A stretch of DNA of 5,754 nt from assembly GCA_023391895.1 (NCBI GenBank), contig JAEWAC010000351.1:1-5754 (forward strand), in the 5' to 3' direction. Shown one piece after another: positions 4,896 through 5,754 of the stretch. The stretch's first letter is position 1. Each line of letters opens with the position of its first letter. The translations under genes and the position numbers were made by a program. The notes under the pieces were generated by a model. The model was not told the DNA's origin. It ran no database searches and saw only the letters and a list, made by a program, of their open reading frames with translations. This DNA is from Bacteroidota bacterium. Its GTDB lineage: Bacteria; Bacteroidota; Bacteroidia; Chitinophagales; Chitinophagaceae.

Positions 4896-5754
4896 ATGAC
4901 TAAGCCGCATCAGCCCGTAACTGTTTATTCCGAAAAAGAAAGCTTTGCCAAAACTTACTACCGGGATTTTTATATAGCCTCCTACCAGGATACCGCGGAA
5001 GAAGCGTTCAATCGTATTGAGCCGCACCGGCATACCTATTATGAAATCATCTGGATCACGGAAGGGCAGGGAACCCATGTCATTGACTTCAAGGAGTATG
5101 CTTTTAAAGGGCCTTGTTTGTTTTTACTGCAGCCCAGTCATATTCATACCATTTATAAAGACGTACCTACTAGGGGCCATCTACTCAAGTTCAGCGAGTC
5201 GTTTTTTGCTGCGGATGCGGCACCGGACAACCTGTTGCTGAAGTATGACATTTTTGATAACATTCATGTGCAGCCGGTGGTGCATCTAAGCGCGGAAGCC
5301 GTGCAATTGTTGAACGACCTGATGCAAAAAATGCTGGTGGAATATGAGCAGCAAAACGAATTGTCAAAAGTGATCCTGGTGTCTTACCTGAAAGTGTTTT
5401 TGCTGCAGGTATATAAAATAAAAGACCATCATCCCGAAGCTTTGTCCGAAAAGCCGCACCCGCATTATGCCGTTTTTCAGCAGTTCAAGCGGCTGGTGGA
5501 AGATCATTTTCAGCAGCAGCACGGCGTGAGTTTTTATGCTTCTCAGCTTGCTGTTGCACCACGTACCTTAAGCAGCTATGTCCACCGCTATGCCGGTAAA
5601 ACAGCGGGTGATGTAATCAGGGACCGGCTGATGCTGGAGGCCAAACGGTTGTTGTACAACGGCGCTCTTACCATCAAAGAAATTGCAGCTTGTTTGGGTT
5701 TTGAAGAACCGGCTTATTTTACCCGGGTGTTTACCAAAAGCGAAGGTCTTTCGC
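4896..5754 (+). CDS. AraC-family transcriptional regulator with N-terminal cupin sensor domain (3' partial)
   Basis: The frame is open from the ATG at 4896 to the right edge of the window, giving 286 complete codons. The cupin domain shows EPHRHTYYE (42-50), GQGTHVIDF (57-65) and QPSHIH (79-84), then SESFF (100-104), equivalent to ADSFF in the regulator at position 3. The AraC HTH domain begins near 187: first HTH about 207-233 (APRTLSSYVHRYAG), linker KTAGDVIRDRLMLEAKRLL (235-253), second HTH about 259-284 (EPAYFTRVFTKSEG). Only the last 10-15 residues appear to be missing. The start is supported by the TAnnTTTG box 23 bases upstream; the sequence MTKPHQPVTVYSEKESFAK is a plausible N-terminus. 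Ligand and targets unknown. The linker helices are nearly identical to those of the first regulator, but both recognition helices differ, so different operators are expected. Confidence 0.93.
   Translation, partial: MTKPHQPVTVYSEKESFAKTYYRDFYIASYQDTAEEAFNRIEPHRHTYYEIIWITEGQGTHVIDFKEYAFKGPCLFLLQPSHIHTIYKDVPTRGHLLKFSESFFAADAAPDNLLLKYDIFDNIHVQPVVHLSAEAVQLLNDLMQKMLVEYEQQNELSKVILVSYLKVFLLQVYKIKDHHPEALSEKPHPHYAVFQQFKRLVEDHFQQQHGVSFYASQLAVAPRTLSSYVHRYAGKTAGDVIRDRLMLEAKRLLYNGALTIKEIAACLGFEEPAYFTRVFTKSEGLS

Overview
This looks like chromosomal DNA from a member of the Bacteroidota, most plausibly a Chitinophagaceae-like genome (the family is inference; no rRNA is present to test it). The evidence is a TonB-dependent receptor with a carboxypeptidase-regulatory-like N-terminal domain, a HYC_CC_PP family protein, a DUF983 protein of the usual Bacteroidota form, two upstream elements that match the Bacteroidota -7 promoter consensus TAnnTTTG, and A-rich start regions without a clear Shine-Dalgarno. 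All convincing genes are on the + strand.

Layout: (i) 3-851, the 3' part of a cupin/AraC-type regulator whose start lies before the window; (ii) 863-1330, a small two-helix membrane protein with two CxxC knuckles (DUF983), 11 bp after the regulator; (iii) 1331-1485, an intergenic region with a perfect 18-bp dyad (1432-1449), a TAnnTTTG box (1470-1477) and a possible 19-codon ORF; (iv) 1486-1869, a small exported Cys-rich HYC_CC_PP protein; (v) 1952-4537, a TonB-dependent receptor with a heavy-metal-associated (HMA) domain fused to its N-terminus; (vi) 4538-4895, an intergenic region with two separate 7-bp-period repeat arrays, a duplicated 15-mer and a 20-bp perfect hairpin that looks like the terminator of the receptor operon; (vii) 4896-5754, a second cupin/AraC-type regulator related to the first, with its own promoter box, running off the right edge.

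The core is the pair HYC_CC_PP plus HMA-TonB receptor. The likely reading is a metal-handling (probably copper or another thiophilic metal) operon. The small Cys/His protein would act in the periplasm or envelope, and the receptor would carry a metal-binding domain on its periplasmic face. The receptor has exactly six cysteines, in three pairs, all in the N-terminal half (HMA CxxC, a post-HMA CC and a plug CC), and none in the barrel. Substrate and direction of transport cannot be read from the sequence. The flanking AraC regulators share architecture but have different predicted recognition helices. Whether either controls the operon is unknown.
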